Positions 19,558-28,176 are shown, counted from the stretch's first letter. The stretch: DNA of 64,000 nt from Nocardia camponoti (GCF_014646135.1 NZ_BMMW01000003.1:672105-736104), one strand, 5' to 3'. Program-made: numbers and translations. The notes: a model not told the origin generated them from the letters alone.

Positions 19558-21930
19558 ATGAATCCGACAGACCGGACGACTGCGGCAGCGGCTGTGGGCG
19601 GCCTCAGCTACGGGCGATCGTTGCTGAATCGTGTCCTCGCTGATACGGCCGCTGGCGGCAGGTCACTGACGCATGTCGTCGACCTGCCAGCGCAGGCCGC
19701 GCAGTCGACTCAGTGGCCGTCGTGGGTGCCATTTGAGCTGGTCAGCGCGTTGCAAGCCGAGGGGATCGCGCAACCGTGGAGCCATCAGACCGAGACGGCT
19801 GAGCGCGCGGCAAGCGGCGAACACGTGGTCGTGAGCACCGGAACCGCGTCCGGCAAGTCACTTGGCTACCTCATGCCTGCCCTTGCCGCGCTGCACGACG
19901 ACCCACGCGCGACCGCGCTTTACCTCTCGCCGACCAAAGCGCTCGGCGCCGACCAATTACGTACCGTGAGCAGGCTGATTCACGACACCACGCTGCGCGA
20001 CGCCCACCCAGCGAGCTACGACGGCGACACTCCTGCCGAGGTCAGGCAGTGGGTGCGTGCGAACGCGCGATGGGTTTTCACCAACCCCGACATGCTGCAT
20101 TTGGGCATCCTTGGCTCCCACGCGCGCTGGGCACGCGTGCTGCGTGGGCTTCGGTACGTGATCGTCGACGAATGCCACTCCTACCGGGGCGTCTTCGGTT
20201 CGCACGTCGCGCTCGTTTTGCGAAGATTGCGGCGATTAGCGGCGTTTTACGGGGCTGATCCGGTGTTCATCTTCTGCTCGGCGACCAACGCCGACCCGGG
20301 CGCGGCGGCGAGTCGACTGATCGGGGCGCCGGTGTACGCGGTCACGCACGACGGCGCGCCACGCGGGGCACGCACCGTCGCGCTGTGGGAACCGCCCCTA
20401 ACTACGGCGGCGTCTGGCATCCCGGTTCGACGTACCGCGACAAGCGAGGCGAGCAAGATCATGGCGTCGCTTGTCGACGAGGGCGCGCGCACGCTCACGT
20501 TCGTGCGGTCACGCCGTGGTGCCGAGCTGATCGCGCTCGAATCCCGTCGTTTGCTCGCCGAAACAAGCCCTGACCAGGTCGAAAAGGTCGCCGCCTATCG
20601 CGCGGGGTACCTCGCCGAAGACCGTCGCGAGCTGGAATCGGCGCTGTCGGACGGCAGCCTGCTCGGCGTCGCGAGCACGAACGCGCTCGAACTCGGCGTC
20701 GACATCGCCGGGCTCGACGCGGTAGTGATCGCCGGTTTCCCGGGCACGGTCGCTTCGTTTTGGCAGCAGGCGGGCCGGGCCGGACGACGCCGTCAAGGCT
20801 CGCTTGTTGTCCTCGTCGCCACCGACGATCCACTCGACTCCTACCTGGTCAACCACCCCGAAGCTCTGCTCGACCGACCCGTCGAAGCCACGATCACCGA
20901 CCCGCACAACCCGTACGTCCTCGGTCCTCAACTGCTGTGCGCAGCGGCCGAACTACCGCTCACTGAGGCCGAGGTAGCCGCGCTACGAGCCGAGGAAGTG
21001 CTCGCTGACCTGGCCAAAGAAGGTTTGGTGCGGCGTAGAGGCGGCGCGAACGGACGGACGGCTCGCTGGTACTACACCGACCACACCCACCCGCACGGCG
21101 GCGTCGACGTTCGAGGCGGCATCGGTGCGCCCGTCGCGATTGTCGACGCCCAAACTGGCCGTCTGCTCGGCACCGCCGACGCTGGCCGGGCACCGGCAAC
21201 CCTGCACGACGGTGCCGTTCACCTGCACCGAGGCGAGACGTACCTAGTTGAGGAACTCGACATCGAAGGCGGGGTCGCATTCGTGACCGCGGTCGATCCT
21301 GGGTTCACCACTTCCGCTCGAAGCATCACCTCCATTCAAGTCACCGCGCCCATCGAAGAGCGCGATCACGGGCACGTTTCCGTCGCATTCGCCCAGGTCG
21401 CAGTCACGAACCAGGTGATCGGGTACCTGCGCACGCTGGTGACGGGCGAGGTGCTCGACCAGGTCGAACTCGACCTGCCCGCCCACACGCTGCATACAAA
21501 GGCCGTCCTTTATACGGTGACGCCCACGCTGCTGGACGCCGCCAACATCACCGAAGAGCAGCTGCCGGGCGCGCTACACGCCGCTGAACACGCGGCAATC
21601 GGCATTTTGCCGCTGGTCGCGGGCTGCGACCGATGGGATATCGGCGGCGTCTCCATCGCCGAGCACCCCGACACCGGGCTGCCGACCGTGTTCGTCTACG
21701 ACGGTCAACCGGGCGGCGCTGGCTTCGCCGAGCGCGGATACGCCCAGCTCACCACCTGGTTATCGGCAACGTTGAGCGTGATCGACTCGTGCGCGTGTGT
21801 CGATGGGTGCCCGTCGTGCGTGCAGTCGCCCAAGTGCGGCAACGGCAACAACCCGCTAGACAAGCTCGCTGCCGTCCGACTGCTGACGGCCGTGCTTGCT
21901 GAGCTATCGCGTGCAAGTGATCGCGGGTAG
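19558..21930 (+). CDS. DEAD/DEAH-box helicase with DUF1998 (MrfA-like)
   Basis: This 790-residue superfamily 2 helicase has motif I STGTASGKSLGYL, motif II VDECHSYRG, SATNADPG (motif III) and the second RecA domain motif FPGTVASFWQQAGRAGRR (motif VI). The C-terminal DUF1998 region carries the metal-binding cysteines CACVDGCPSCVQSPKC. This is the Rv3649/YprA type; Bacillus YprA (MrfA) is a 3'-5' helicase acting in mitomycin C repair without UvrA, and the four cysteines are its hallmark. A GAGAGGG stretch precedes ATG 19558 by about 10 bases. Position next to cspA and the tad genes is as in mycobacteria. Confidence 0.93.
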   Translation: MNPTDRTTAAAAVGGLSYGRSLLNRVLADTAAGGRSLTHVVDLPAQAAQSTQWPSWVPFELVSALQAEGIAQPWSHQTETAERAASGEHVVVSTGTASGKSLGYLMPALAALHDDPRATALYLSPTKALGADQLRTVSRLIHDTTLRDAHPASYDGDTPAEVRQWVRANARWVFTNPDMLHLGILGSHARWARVLRGLRYVIVDECHSYRGVFGSHVALVLRRLRRLAAFYGADPVFIFCSATNADPGAAASRLIGAPVYAVTHDGAPRGARTVALWEPPLTTAASGIPVRRTATSEASKIMASLVDEGARTLTFVRSRRGAELIALESRRLLAETSPDQVEKVAAYRAGYLAEDRRELESALSDGSLLGVASTNALELGVDIAGLDAVVIAGFPGTVASFWQQAGRAGRRRQGSLVVLVATDDPLDSYLVNHPEALLDRPVEATITDPHNPYVLGPQLLCAAAELPLTEAEVAALRAEEVLADLAKEGLVRRRGGANGRTARWYYTDHTHPHGGVDVRGGIGAPVAIVDAQTGRLLGTADAGRAPATLHDGAVHLHRGETYLVEELDIEGGVAFVTAVDPGFTTSARSITSIQVTAPIEERDHGHVSVAFAQVAVTNQVIGYLRTLVTGEVLDQVELDLPAHTLHTKAVLYTVTPTLLDAANITEEQLPGALHAAEHAAIGILPLVAGCDRWDIGGVSIAEHPDTGLPTVFVYDGQPGGAGFAERGYAQLTTWLSATLSVIDSCACVDGCPSCVQSPKCGNGNNPLDKLAAVRLLTAVLAELSRASDRG

Positions 21931-22211
21931 GTTGCCTGAAGGGTTGCGCGAGCGAATTCCTGGTCACTTGTCCGAATTAACTCTGAGCAGGACTAACTCC
22001 ATCGGGCGCACCGTCTCGATTGAATAAAAAGGACAGAACCTTCTGTTAACTATTGCGTTTCAGTTGGCTATTACCACCCGCTTTCTATTGACGTTTGCTA
22101 TTTCGTCGGCATTGCTAAATACGCGCATTAATTAGTCAATAAACACCGCCTATTGAATTCGGAATACTGTTCGGTTTGAAACTAACCCGCTCCAGTGTTA
22201 GTTCTTCCGTG
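21931..22211. other. AT-rich intergenic segment
   Basis: This 281-base gap between the convergent helicase and tad genes has markedly more A and T than its surroundings between about 22000 and 22190 (for example ATTAATTAGTCAATAAACA). No gene or hairpin terminator is evident. It could be a transcription end zone or a small foreign remnant. Confidence 0.5.
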
Positions 22212-22574
22212 TCACGCTGTCTCATCAACTGGTCCAGCCCGTGCGGCCGCCGCTATTAGCCGCGCGCCAAATACCCCCAGAGTTACGTTGGCAGTCACGT
22301 TGATTCGCACATCCCAGTCAGCGACAACGCATTCCACGACACGGGCACCAGCTTCCCGCGCGATGGCCTCGGCCTTGGCGCACGCGGCGTCGGCCCCGTC
22401 GACGAGCACGGCCGCCGCGCTGAGTGCGGCGAGGTCGGCGGCACTTTGGGCGCGATGCCGAGCGACTACGCCTGCCCCAACCTGCGAGACAAGCAAGGTC
22501 AGCGCGATGAGCGCCGCGAGAGCAAGGCAGGCGAAGACGGTCGCGGACCCGGTGTCGTTGTCCCAGCGCGTCAC
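22212..22574 (-). CDS. TadE-like (Rv3654c-type) secreted/pseudopilin protein
   Basis: This 120-residue protein has a short N-terminal region ending GSATVFACLALAALIALTLL, a hydrophobic helix with a preceding glycine typical of TadE/TadG-like and Rv3654c proteins, then GAGVVARHRAQSAADLAALSAA, the motif shared by these actinobacterial Flp-locus proteins. It should be inserted in the membrane, with the rest outside. It is the last gene of the tad operon and its start overlaps the stop of the preceding gene by four bases (ATGA). In mycobacteria the homologue Rv3654c has been reported as secreted and acting on host cells; that is not evident here. Confidence 0.85.
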   Translation of the reverse strand: MTRWDNDTGSATVFACLALAALIALTLLVSQVGAGVVARHRAQSAADLAALSAAAVLVDGADAACAKAEAIAREAGARVVECVVADWDVRINVTANVTLGVFGARLIAAAARAGPVDETA

Positions 22575-22906
22575 GATCCAACCCCCGGCTCAAGCACCGC
22601 CGACGCCGTCGCGCGGAGACGCAGGCCCGGGAGCAGCGCGGTGGTGGCCGTGACCGTTGCCCGAGCGCTGTCGCCAACCACGCCGACCTCGATCATCGCT
22701 CCCGGCGGCGCGACTCCCTTCGCCGCTGACACCGCGCGAGCGTTGTCGCCACGTGCGGTGAGACGCGCGGCTTCGCGGGCCGCGTCGACGCAGCGCACCT
22801 GAGTCGACGCGGCGAGCAACGCCCCAATACACAGCGCGATCGCGATCACGAGCGCGGTGAGTGCGATGGCTGCCTCGACCGTGACCGCGCCAACGTCGCT
22901 GGTCAG
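22571..22906 (-). CDS. TadE family pseudopilin (Rv3655c-type), apparent CTG start
   Basis: This protein of about 111 residues has the TadE processing site SDVG followed by AVTVEAAIALTALVIAIAL: cleavage after Gly would put Glu at position +5, as in TadE and Flp pilins. Upstream in this frame there is no ATG, GTG or TTG back through the pilin gene; the only usable codon before the processing site is CTG at 22904-22906, which overlaps the pilin stop as CTGA. I therefore infer a CTG start reached by translational coupling. The next GTG lies inside the membrane helix and would destroy the motif. A sequence error is the alternative. Confidence 0.75.
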   Translation of the reverse strand: MTSDVGAVTVEAAIALTALVIAIALCIGALLAASTQVRCVDAAREAARLTARGDNARAVSAAKGVAPPGAMIEVGVVGDSARATVTATTALLPGLRLRATASAVLEPGVGS

Positions 22907-23088
22907 ACGCTGGTATTGAGCGCCTTGTCGATGATCTGCGTGAGCGCGTTGACGATGCTGTCGCCAGTAACGACGCCATAGAGCACCGCGCCAAAGGCAG
23001 CCGCGGCGATCGTGCCGATCGCGTACTCGGCTGTCGACATCCCGTCGTCGTCGGCCAGAAATCGCTGAATCTTGAATGCGCTGAACAT
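22903..23088 (-). CDS. Flp-type pilin (DUF4244, Rv3656c-type)
   Basis: This 61-residue prepilin has leader MFSAFKIQRFLADDDG, cleavage after Gly, then MSTAEYAIGTIAAAAFGAVL with the invariant Glu at +5 and Tyr at +6, as in Flp pilins. It is the likely major subunit of the fibre assembled by the TadABC proteins encoded just upstream. AGAGGGG lies about 9 bases before ATG 23088. No TadV/prepilin peptidase gene is in the window, so processing must rely on a gene elsewhere. Confidence 0.88.
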   Translation of the reverse strand: MFSAFKIQRFLADDDGMSTAEYAIGTIAAAAFGAVLYGVVTGDSIVNALTQIIDKALNTSV

Positions 23089-23139
23089 GATTGGTTTCCC
23101 CTCTTCTCTGGTTCGACGCGGTGGTCCCACGTCGCGTTT

Positions 23140-23766
23140 TCACAGCAGACCTCCGTCGCCAAGGACGTGGTCGGCCAAGCCGATGACAACTGGGACGATG
23201 CCCAGACACACGAACGCGGGTAGAAAGCAGAGGCCGAGTGGGCCGCCGATCAGCACGCCCGCGCGCTCCGCACGCGCGACGGCGGCGTCTTCGACCGCAT
23301 CACGCCTGGTCGCGGCAAGCTCGGCGACCGCTTCGGCGAGCGAAGCGCCCGACCGCGCCGACCTACGTGCCATCCGCGCGAGCGCCTCGATCTCATCGGC
23401 ACCGGCCCCACCGACCGCGCCCGCCGCCGCGCTGTCCCACGCATCGACGCCATCCGCGCCGAGCGCAAGCAGGTCGGCTGCTCTGGTTAGCGCGACACTC
23501 AACGGCCCAGGCGCCGAAGCCGCACACGCGTTCGCGGCCGATGCCATCGGGAGGCCCGCCCGTAGACAGGCGGCGAGCAGGTCGAACGTTGACGCGGCGG
23601 CAAGCGGGTCGACACGCTCATCCGCGTCGGTTCGCGCGGCAGTGTCGGTTCGCGCGAACAGTCGCATCCGTCTGCGCAGCTCAACCCGAGCAGGGAACAG
23701 CAGGAGCGCTGCGACAAGCAACGCCACGGTGAGCGGGGTGAGACTGTCGAGCGACGGCGGCTTCAT
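23140..23766 (-). CDS. Type II/IV secretion F-domain protein, TadC-like
   Basis: This 208-residue membrane protein of the GspF/TadC family (Rv3657c position) has one N-terminal and two C-terminal hydrophobic segments around a cytoplasmic helical domain (AACLRAGLPMASAANACA and ARMARRSARSGASLAEA). It is shorter than proteobacterial TadC, like other actinobacterial members. It forms the inner-membrane platform together with TadB. The start ATG overlaps the TadB stop (ATGA). Confidence 0.87.
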   Translation of the reverse strand: MKPPSLDSLTPLTVALLVAALLLFPARVELRRRMRLFARTDTAARTDADERVDPLAAASTFDLLAACLRAGLPMASAANACAASAPGPLSVALTRAADLLALGADGVDAWDSAAAGAVGGAGADEIEALARMARRSARSGASLAEAVAELAATRRDAVEDAAVARAERAGVLIGGPLGLCFLPAFVCLGIVPVVIGLADHVLGDGGLL

Positions 23767-24581
23767 GCGGTGACCCGACGGGTGATGACATCCGTCCACA
23801 GCAGTCCACAGCACGCCAGCGTCGCACCGATTGGTAGCAACAGCTGGCCTGCACCAGACGCGAACAGCACCGCGAGCGGCGCCGCGCCCATCAGCTGACC
23901 GAGTCCGATGCCGATGAGCGGCAAGATCGCGAGCACGGTCGCCGAGGCGCGCGGGCCAGCGAGCGCGGCCTCAGTGCGGTCGCGGAATCGAATGCGGCCC
24001 AGGAGATCAATGCGCGCCGCCGAGAGTAGTTCGGCAAGGGCGAGGCCGTGCCGCTCCGCAACTCGCCATGCTGCCGCGATGCGCGAAAGTTCTTCGCTCA
24101 CAACGGAATCCGGTAGCTCGATACCGTCAGCGCCCGATCCACCAAGTCGACTACGCGCCGCGCTTACCGCGAGCGCGTGCGCGGCATCGCCATCGGCCTC
24201 CCGCGCGGCGACTTCGGCGGCGGCGCTCGGGTGCGCGCCAACCCGCAACTCCCCGACGACCACGTCGAGCCCGGTCATGAGCTGCCCGCACGCGCGCTTC
24301 CGCTCCCGGTCAGCGCGACCGCGCCGATGCCGGACCAGGACGGTCGCACCGAGCACAACTGCGGCGATGCCCGTGCCTATCCCCAACACTAGGGCGGTGA
24401 CCAGCACCGCGAGCCCGCCGCCGACGGCGAGCGGCCGCACCCCGACAGCCGCACTCTGACCGCTGGGTCGAAAGATCTTGATGAAGCGACGTCGCGCGAC
24501 CGAAACCGGCAAAAGCAACGCGGCAACAGCAGCGCAGATAAGTCCGAAAACCACAATCCCACCCCATTTTCGTTGTCGCAC
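23763..24581 (-). CDS. Type II/IV secretion F-domain protein, TadB-like
   Basis: This 272-residue protein (Rv3658c position) has an N-terminal pair of hydrophobic segments, a cytoplasmic domain with LMTGLDVVVGELRVGAHPSA and AAWRVAERHGLALAELL, typical of TadB, and two further membrane segments. It is the partner of TadC in the platform of the Flp pilus machine. The start is GTG 24581 and 91 bases separate it from tadA, the only gap in the operon, where an extra promoter could lie. Confidence 0.87.
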   Translation of the reverse strand: MRQRKWGGIVVFGLICAAVAALLLPVSVARRRFIKIFRPSGQSAAVGVRPLAVGGGLAVLVTALVLGIGTGIAAVVLGATVLVRHRRGRADRERKRACGQLMTGLDVVVGELRVGAHPSAAAEVAAREADGDAAHALAVSAARSRLGGSGADGIELPDSVVSEELSRIAAAWRVAERHGLALAELLSAARIDLLGRIRFRDRTEAALAGPRASATVLAILPLIGIGLGQLMGAAPLAVLFASGAGQLLLPIGATLACCGLLWTDVITRRVTA

Positions 24582-24672
24582 TTATGAATTCGATCGAAAA
24601 GCAATGTGCGCGAACGCACCGGCCCAATCGCCGTCCTGGTTACCGCGCAACGGTTCACAATCGGTGACCGAA

Positions 24673-25854
24673 TCAACCAGAACGATTTCGCAGCACCCGC
24701 GCCAATTCCATTGCGGCAGGAGCGACTTCGCCATCCGCGCGCCAGGCAGCCACGATTTGGATACCAGTCTCCGATCGCTGCAACACCCCGATCTCACACA
24801 GCCCTCGCGAGCCGTCTGCCCGACGATGCACGTGCAGCACCACTTGCACCGCCGCCGCCAGCTGACTGTGCAGTGCGGCCCGGTCCATGCCGCCGAGCGC
24901 GGCAAGCGCTTCGAGACGAGCGGGTACTTCCTGAGGTGAATTGGCGTGCACGGTGCCCGCACCACCGTCGTGTCCGGTGTTGAGAGCGGTGAGCAGGTCA
25001 ACGACTTCTGCCCCGCGAACCTCGCCGACGACGATGCGGTCGGGGCGCATGCGCAGTGACTGTCGCACCAGGTCGCGCACGGTGACCTCACCAACGCCCT
25101 CAACATTGGCGGGCCGAGCGACCAACCGAACGACGTGCGGATGTACCGGAGCGAGCTCGGCCGCGTCTTCGACGCACACGATGCGTTCGGCTGGGTCGAC
25201 CGCCGCGAGTAGCGCGGAAAGCAGGGTGGTTTTTCCGGTGCCCGTGCCGCCGACCACAAGAAAGGCGAGACGCGCGCGAACGATGTCCGCGAGCAGCCGC
25301 CGCGCGCTCGGCGTTAATGACCCGACAGCGGTGAGCGCGTCCAATCCCTGTGTGGCTGGGCGCAATACGCGAAGCGACAGGCACGTCCCGTCGTGCGCGA
25401 CAGGTGCGAGAACCGCGTGCAGTCGAACCCCAAACGACGCGCCCAACGCGGCTTCGGTGCCGGTGAGCTTGCCGTCGACCCACGGCTGCGCGTCGTCGAG
25501 GCGGCGGCCAGCCGCTAATGCGAGCCGCTGAGCCAACCGTCGCACTGCGGCCTCGTCGGCAAATTCGACGTCGGTGCGTTCCAACCCGTGACCTCGATCG
25601 ACCCACACGGAATCCGGCGCGGTGACCAGCACATCCGCGACATTCGGATCGTGCAGAAGCGGTTCCAAAATCCCCGCCCCGGTCATCTCAGTTTGCAGCG
25701 TGCGCAGGGCTCGCAGCAGGTCGGTGTCGGCGAGGACACCTCCCGCTTCCGCCCGAATCGCGTCGGCCAGTTGCGCTGGGTCGGGCTCGCCCGCCTGGTT
25801 CGCGAGTCGTTCGCGTACCCGGTCGAGCAAGTCGGGAGTAAGGAGCAAAGTCAT
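24673..25854 (-). CDS. TadA/CpaF family secretion ATPase
   Basis: This 393-residue hexameric ATPase of the type II/IV secretion family powers pilin assembly. Walker A is VVGGTGTGKTTLLSAL, the Asp box is CVEDAAELAP, the His box is GHDGGAGTVHANSPQEV, and Walker B is RPDRIVVGEVRGAEVVDLL. The N-terminal domain has ILEPLLHDPNVADVLV, typical of CpaF. It overlaps the start of the Ssd/CpaE-like gene upstream by four bases (ATGA). In mycobacteria this is Rv3659c. Confidence 0.93.
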   Translation of the reverse strand: MTLLLTPDLLDRVRERLANQAGEPDPAQLADAIRAEAGGVLADTDLLRALRTLQTEMTGAGILEPLLHDPNVADVLVTAPDSVWVDRGHGLERTDVEFADEAAVRRLAQRLALAAGRRLDDAQPWVDGKLTGTEAALGASFGVRLHAVLAPVAHDGTCLSLRVLRPATQGLDALTAVGSLTPSARRLLADIVRARLAFLVVGGTGTGKTTLLSALLAAVDPAERIVCVEDAAELAPVHPHVVRLVARPANVEGVGEVTVRDLVRQSLRMRPDRIVVGEVRGAEVVDLLTALNTGHDGGAGTVHANSPQEVPARLEALAALGGMDRAALHSQLAAAVQVVLHVHRRADGSRGLCEIGVLQRSETGIQIVAAWRADGEVAPAAMELARVLRNRSG

Positions 25855-26957
25855 GCTGATTCCCCTCCGATCATCGTGAGAACGGCGTCGGCGGCATCAC
25901 GCAACGGGCCACCGCGCCGGACACTGACACCGCCGCGTTCAAGGCGCGCGGCCAACCCGGCCTGACCACGCACCGCGGCGAGCAACGGCAGCCCTAAGAC
26001 AGCGGCGACCTCGGTACCTTTCAACCCACCCGGCGCAGGCCCGCGAACTATCAAGCCACGGTTAGGGTTTCGCGCACCCAAGTGCGCCGCGCAAAGTTCG
26101 GCAGCCGCGATGGAACGTAGGCGGGCGGGCACAACGAGCACGACGAGGTCTGCCAAGTCGAGCATGACGTCGGCCGCTGGCGTTCGTTCCGCTGACACGT
26201 CGCAGACGACGAGATCGCCTGCGGTTCTTCCTGATTCGATAACGGCACGAACGGCGGCAGGCGACAGCTCCCCCACCTTCGAACTTGGCGCATCCCGACC
26301 AGGCGCTTCGCTGGAACTCAACCTCCCACAGGACAGCACCGACAACCCCTCCCCTACCGCAGGCAATGCCTTATGTAGCGAAGCTGCCGAAACCCGCCCG
26401 TCTTGAATCACCAAGTCCGGCCATCGCAACCCCGCAACACCTTCCGCACCGAGCACCAGGTCGATCCCGCCGCTCATCGGTGCCCCATCAACAAGCAACG
26501 TCTCCGGCCGACACCGCAACGCCGCGCCGCGCAACGCGGTAGCCGCAGCCAACGTGGACGCGCCGGCCCCGCCGCCCGCACTCGCGATCGCGATAACCGC
26601 ACCATCGCCACGCCGCGCTTCCGCGTGCACCGCGAACTGCTCGATGAGCGCGACAGCGTGGGCTGGCAACGCGACAACCCGCTCAGCGCCAACGGCCGTT
26701 GCCGCCTGCCAAGCGTCGACCGTCGGTTCGCCTTCGGTAACCAACACGACCCCGGCCCTGCGCGGTAGCCCGCCAGCGGCGACGGCGAGCGCGGCCGATT
26801 GGTCGAGCACAACCAACCCGGCCGAGGCCCACGCGTGCCGACCAACCGGCGCGACACGTTCATCGGGGATGCGCTCGGCAGCGGCTGCGACGCGACGCAC
26901 TTCGGCGCGCAGCCGTTCGTCGCTGATGAGCACTAGCACCACCGCAGATGGGTTCAT
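25851..26957 (-). CDS. ssd: Septum site-determining / CpaE-like P-loop protein (Ssd)
   Basis: This 368-residue MinD/CpaE-type protein has an N-terminal receiver-like domain without the phosphorylation aspartate pattern, then the ParA-type ATPase domain with the deviant Walker A segment IASAGGGAGASTLAAA, which lacks the P-loop lysine pair (GGGAGAS instead of KGGxGKT). It heads the tad operon, at the position of Rv3660c, which was reported to alter septation when overexpressed. It probably positions or regulates the Tad machine, as CpaE does. Loss of the canonical lysines makes classic ParA cycling doubtful. Two DnaA-type boxes lie about 50-80 bases upstream. Confidence 0.87.
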   Translation of the reverse strand: MNPSAVVLVLISDERLRAEVRRVAAAAERIPDERVAPVGRHAWASAGLVVLDQSAALAVAAGGLPRRAGVVLVTEGEPTVDAWQAATAVGAERVVALPAHAVALIEQFAVHAEARRGDGAVIAIASAGGGAGASTLAAATALRGAALRCRPETLLVDGAPMSGGIDLVLGAEGVAGLRWPDLVIQDGRVSAASLHKALPAVGEGLSVLSCGRLSSSEAPGRDAPSSKVGELSPAAVRAVIESGRTAGDLVVCDVSAERTPAADVMLDLADLVVLVVPARLRSIAAAELCAAHLGARNPNRGLIVRGPAPGGLKGTEVAAVLGLPLLAAVRGQAGLAARLERGGVSVRRGGPLRDAADAVLTMIGGESA

Positions 26958-27008
26958 GCCAACTAGCGTGACCGAGATTCGCGCTGGTCAACGGACCAAC
27001 TTCGCGAA

Positions 27009-27036
27009 TGTGGATAACTTTCGCAACTGTGGATAT
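27009..27036. promoter_or_regulatory. Tandem DnaA boxes upstream of ssd
   Basis: TGTGGATAA at 27009-27017 is the exact reverse complement of the consensus DnaA box TTATCCACA, and TGTGGATAT at 27028-27036 differs at one position. Both have the same orientation, 19 bases apart. They sit between ssd and the 6C RNA. A regulatory role is inferred. Confidence 0.55.
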
Positions 27037-27071
27037 CTCGTGTTCCAGAACCAGACCTGGCTGGAAATAGA

Positions 27072-27160
27072 GGACGGCCCCAGCCGGGGGGGAGGAGGCT
27101 GGGGCCGTCGGGCTCAGCCCCGGGGGGTCGGGCTGAGCGCGCCTGGAACAAGTCCAGGTG
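27072..27160 (-). ncRNA. 6C small RNA (B11-type)
   Basis: On the minus strand two strong hairpins follow each other: a 9-bp stem (27130-27138 with 27112-27120) whose loop has six consecutive C, and a perfect 12-bp stem (27097-27108 with 27074-27085) whose loop has seven consecutive C. Two stem-loops with C-rich loops define the actinobacterial 6C RNA. A small CCTGGA/TCCAGG hairpin lies at the 5' end, TAGTAT (27167-27172) is a possible -10 box, and a T-rich stretch follows the last stem. In M. tuberculosis the 6C RNA B11 lies at the same place, beside ssd on the same strand, with about 93 bases. The ends are estimates. 6C targets in mycobacteria include replication genes. Confidence 0.85.
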
Positions 27161-27255
27161 CCAGCAATACTACACCCATTGCCTATTACTGGCGCAAGGC
27201 CCGAATCACTAGATTTCGACTGAAATCGAGCTTGCGGAGCGCTGCGGCAAACTCA

Positions 27256-27270
27256 TTGCAACGTGTGCAA
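27256..27270. promoter_or_regulatory. Candidate operator before the HAD gene
   Basis: TTGCA-ACGTG-TGCAA is an inverted repeat of 5-bp arms lying 33 bases upstream of the -10 box of the HAD gene, in a position suiting a dimeric regulator. No regulator can be named. Confidence 0.3.
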
Positions 27271-27315
27271 CACGTGACTACTGCGCGCGGTGGTTCGCAT
27301 GCCTATTCTGTTGTC

Positions 27316-28176
27316 GTGACCGCTGATCGTGACCAGACTCCCTTGCCGGACACAAGTCTCGCGGCCGGTGGTGCGCGACGGCCTCGCGGCGGACGCGTGG
27401 CCGCCTTCTTCGATCTGGACAAGACCGTGATCGCGAAGTCGAGCGCGTTCGTGTTCAGCAAACCCTTCTACGCCCAGGGTCTGCTCAATCGCCGCGCCGT
27501 GCTCGAAAGCAGTTACGCGCACTTCCTTTTCCTGCTGCAAGGTGCCGACCACGACCAGATGGAACGCATGCGCGCCAACCTCGCGAACATGTGCGCGGGC
27601 TGGGATGTGGAGCAGATCAGGGCGATTGTGGCTGAGACCTTGCACGAACTGGTCGACCCGCTCATCTACGCCGAAGCGGCGGATCTGATCGCCGACCACA
27701 AGATTCGCGGCCACGACGTGGTGATCGTTTCCGCTTCCGGCGAAGAGGTTGTCGGCCCGATCGCCGCCGCGCTTGGCGCGTCGCACACCGCGGCGACCCG
27801 GATGGTGGTCGCCGATGGCAAGTACACCGGCGAGATCGAGTTCTATTGCTACGGCGAGGGGAAAGTAGCCGCGATCGAGAAGCTCGCGGCCGAGCATGGC
27901 TACGACCTGGCTTCCTGTTACGCCTACTCCGATTCGGTCACCGACCTGCCAATGCTTGAGGCCGTCGGGCACCCAACGGCGGTGAATCCCGATCGCGGGC
28001 TTCGCAAAGAAGCGGCTAGCCACGGGTGGCCGGTGCTCACGTTCTCCAATCCGGTTTCGCTGTGGTCGCGGTTCCAGACGCCGTCGACGACGACTGTCGC
28101 GGCAACCGCCGCCGTCGGCCTCAGTGCGATCGCGGCGGGCGCACTCACCTACCGACTGCTGCGTAAACACCGCTGA
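27316..28176 (+). CDS. HAD-superfamily IB phosphatase (SerB-like), membrane-anchored
   Basis: This 286-residue HAD hydrolase of subclass IB (Rv3661 position) has the nucleophile motif AAFFDLDKTVIAKSSA, motif II VVIVSASGEEV, the lysine in GEGKVAAIE and the acidic motif AYSDSVTDLPMLEAVG. Such proteins resemble phosphoserine phosphatase and CicA; the substrate of this family is not settled. A hydrophobic segment near the C-terminus (VAATAAVGLSAIAAGALTY) may anchor it to the membrane. I start it at GTG 27316 because TATTCT (27304-27309) ends 6 bases before it, marking a leaderless mRNA; the frame is open far upstream but non-coding there. Small RNA loci flank it on both sides. Confidence 0.9.
   Translation: MTADRDQTPLPDTSLAAGGARRPRGGRVAAFFDLDKTVIAKSSAFVFSKPFYAQGLLNRRAVLESSYAHFLFLLQGADHDQMERMRANLANMCAGWDVEQIRAIVAETLHELVDPLIYAEAADLIADHKIRGHDVVIVSASGEEVVGPIAAALGASHTAATRMVVADGKYTGEIEFYCYGEGKVAAIEKLAAEHGYDLASCYAYSDSVTDLPMLEAVGHPTAVNPDRGLRKEAASHGWPVLTFSNPVSLWSRFQTPSTTTVAATAAVGLSAIAAGALTYRLLRKHR

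Noticed and set aside
26554..27315. Extension of the HAD phosphatase frame upstream to 26554
   Set aside because: It runs antisense through ssd and the 6C RNA; the -10 box and HAD motif place the start at 27316.
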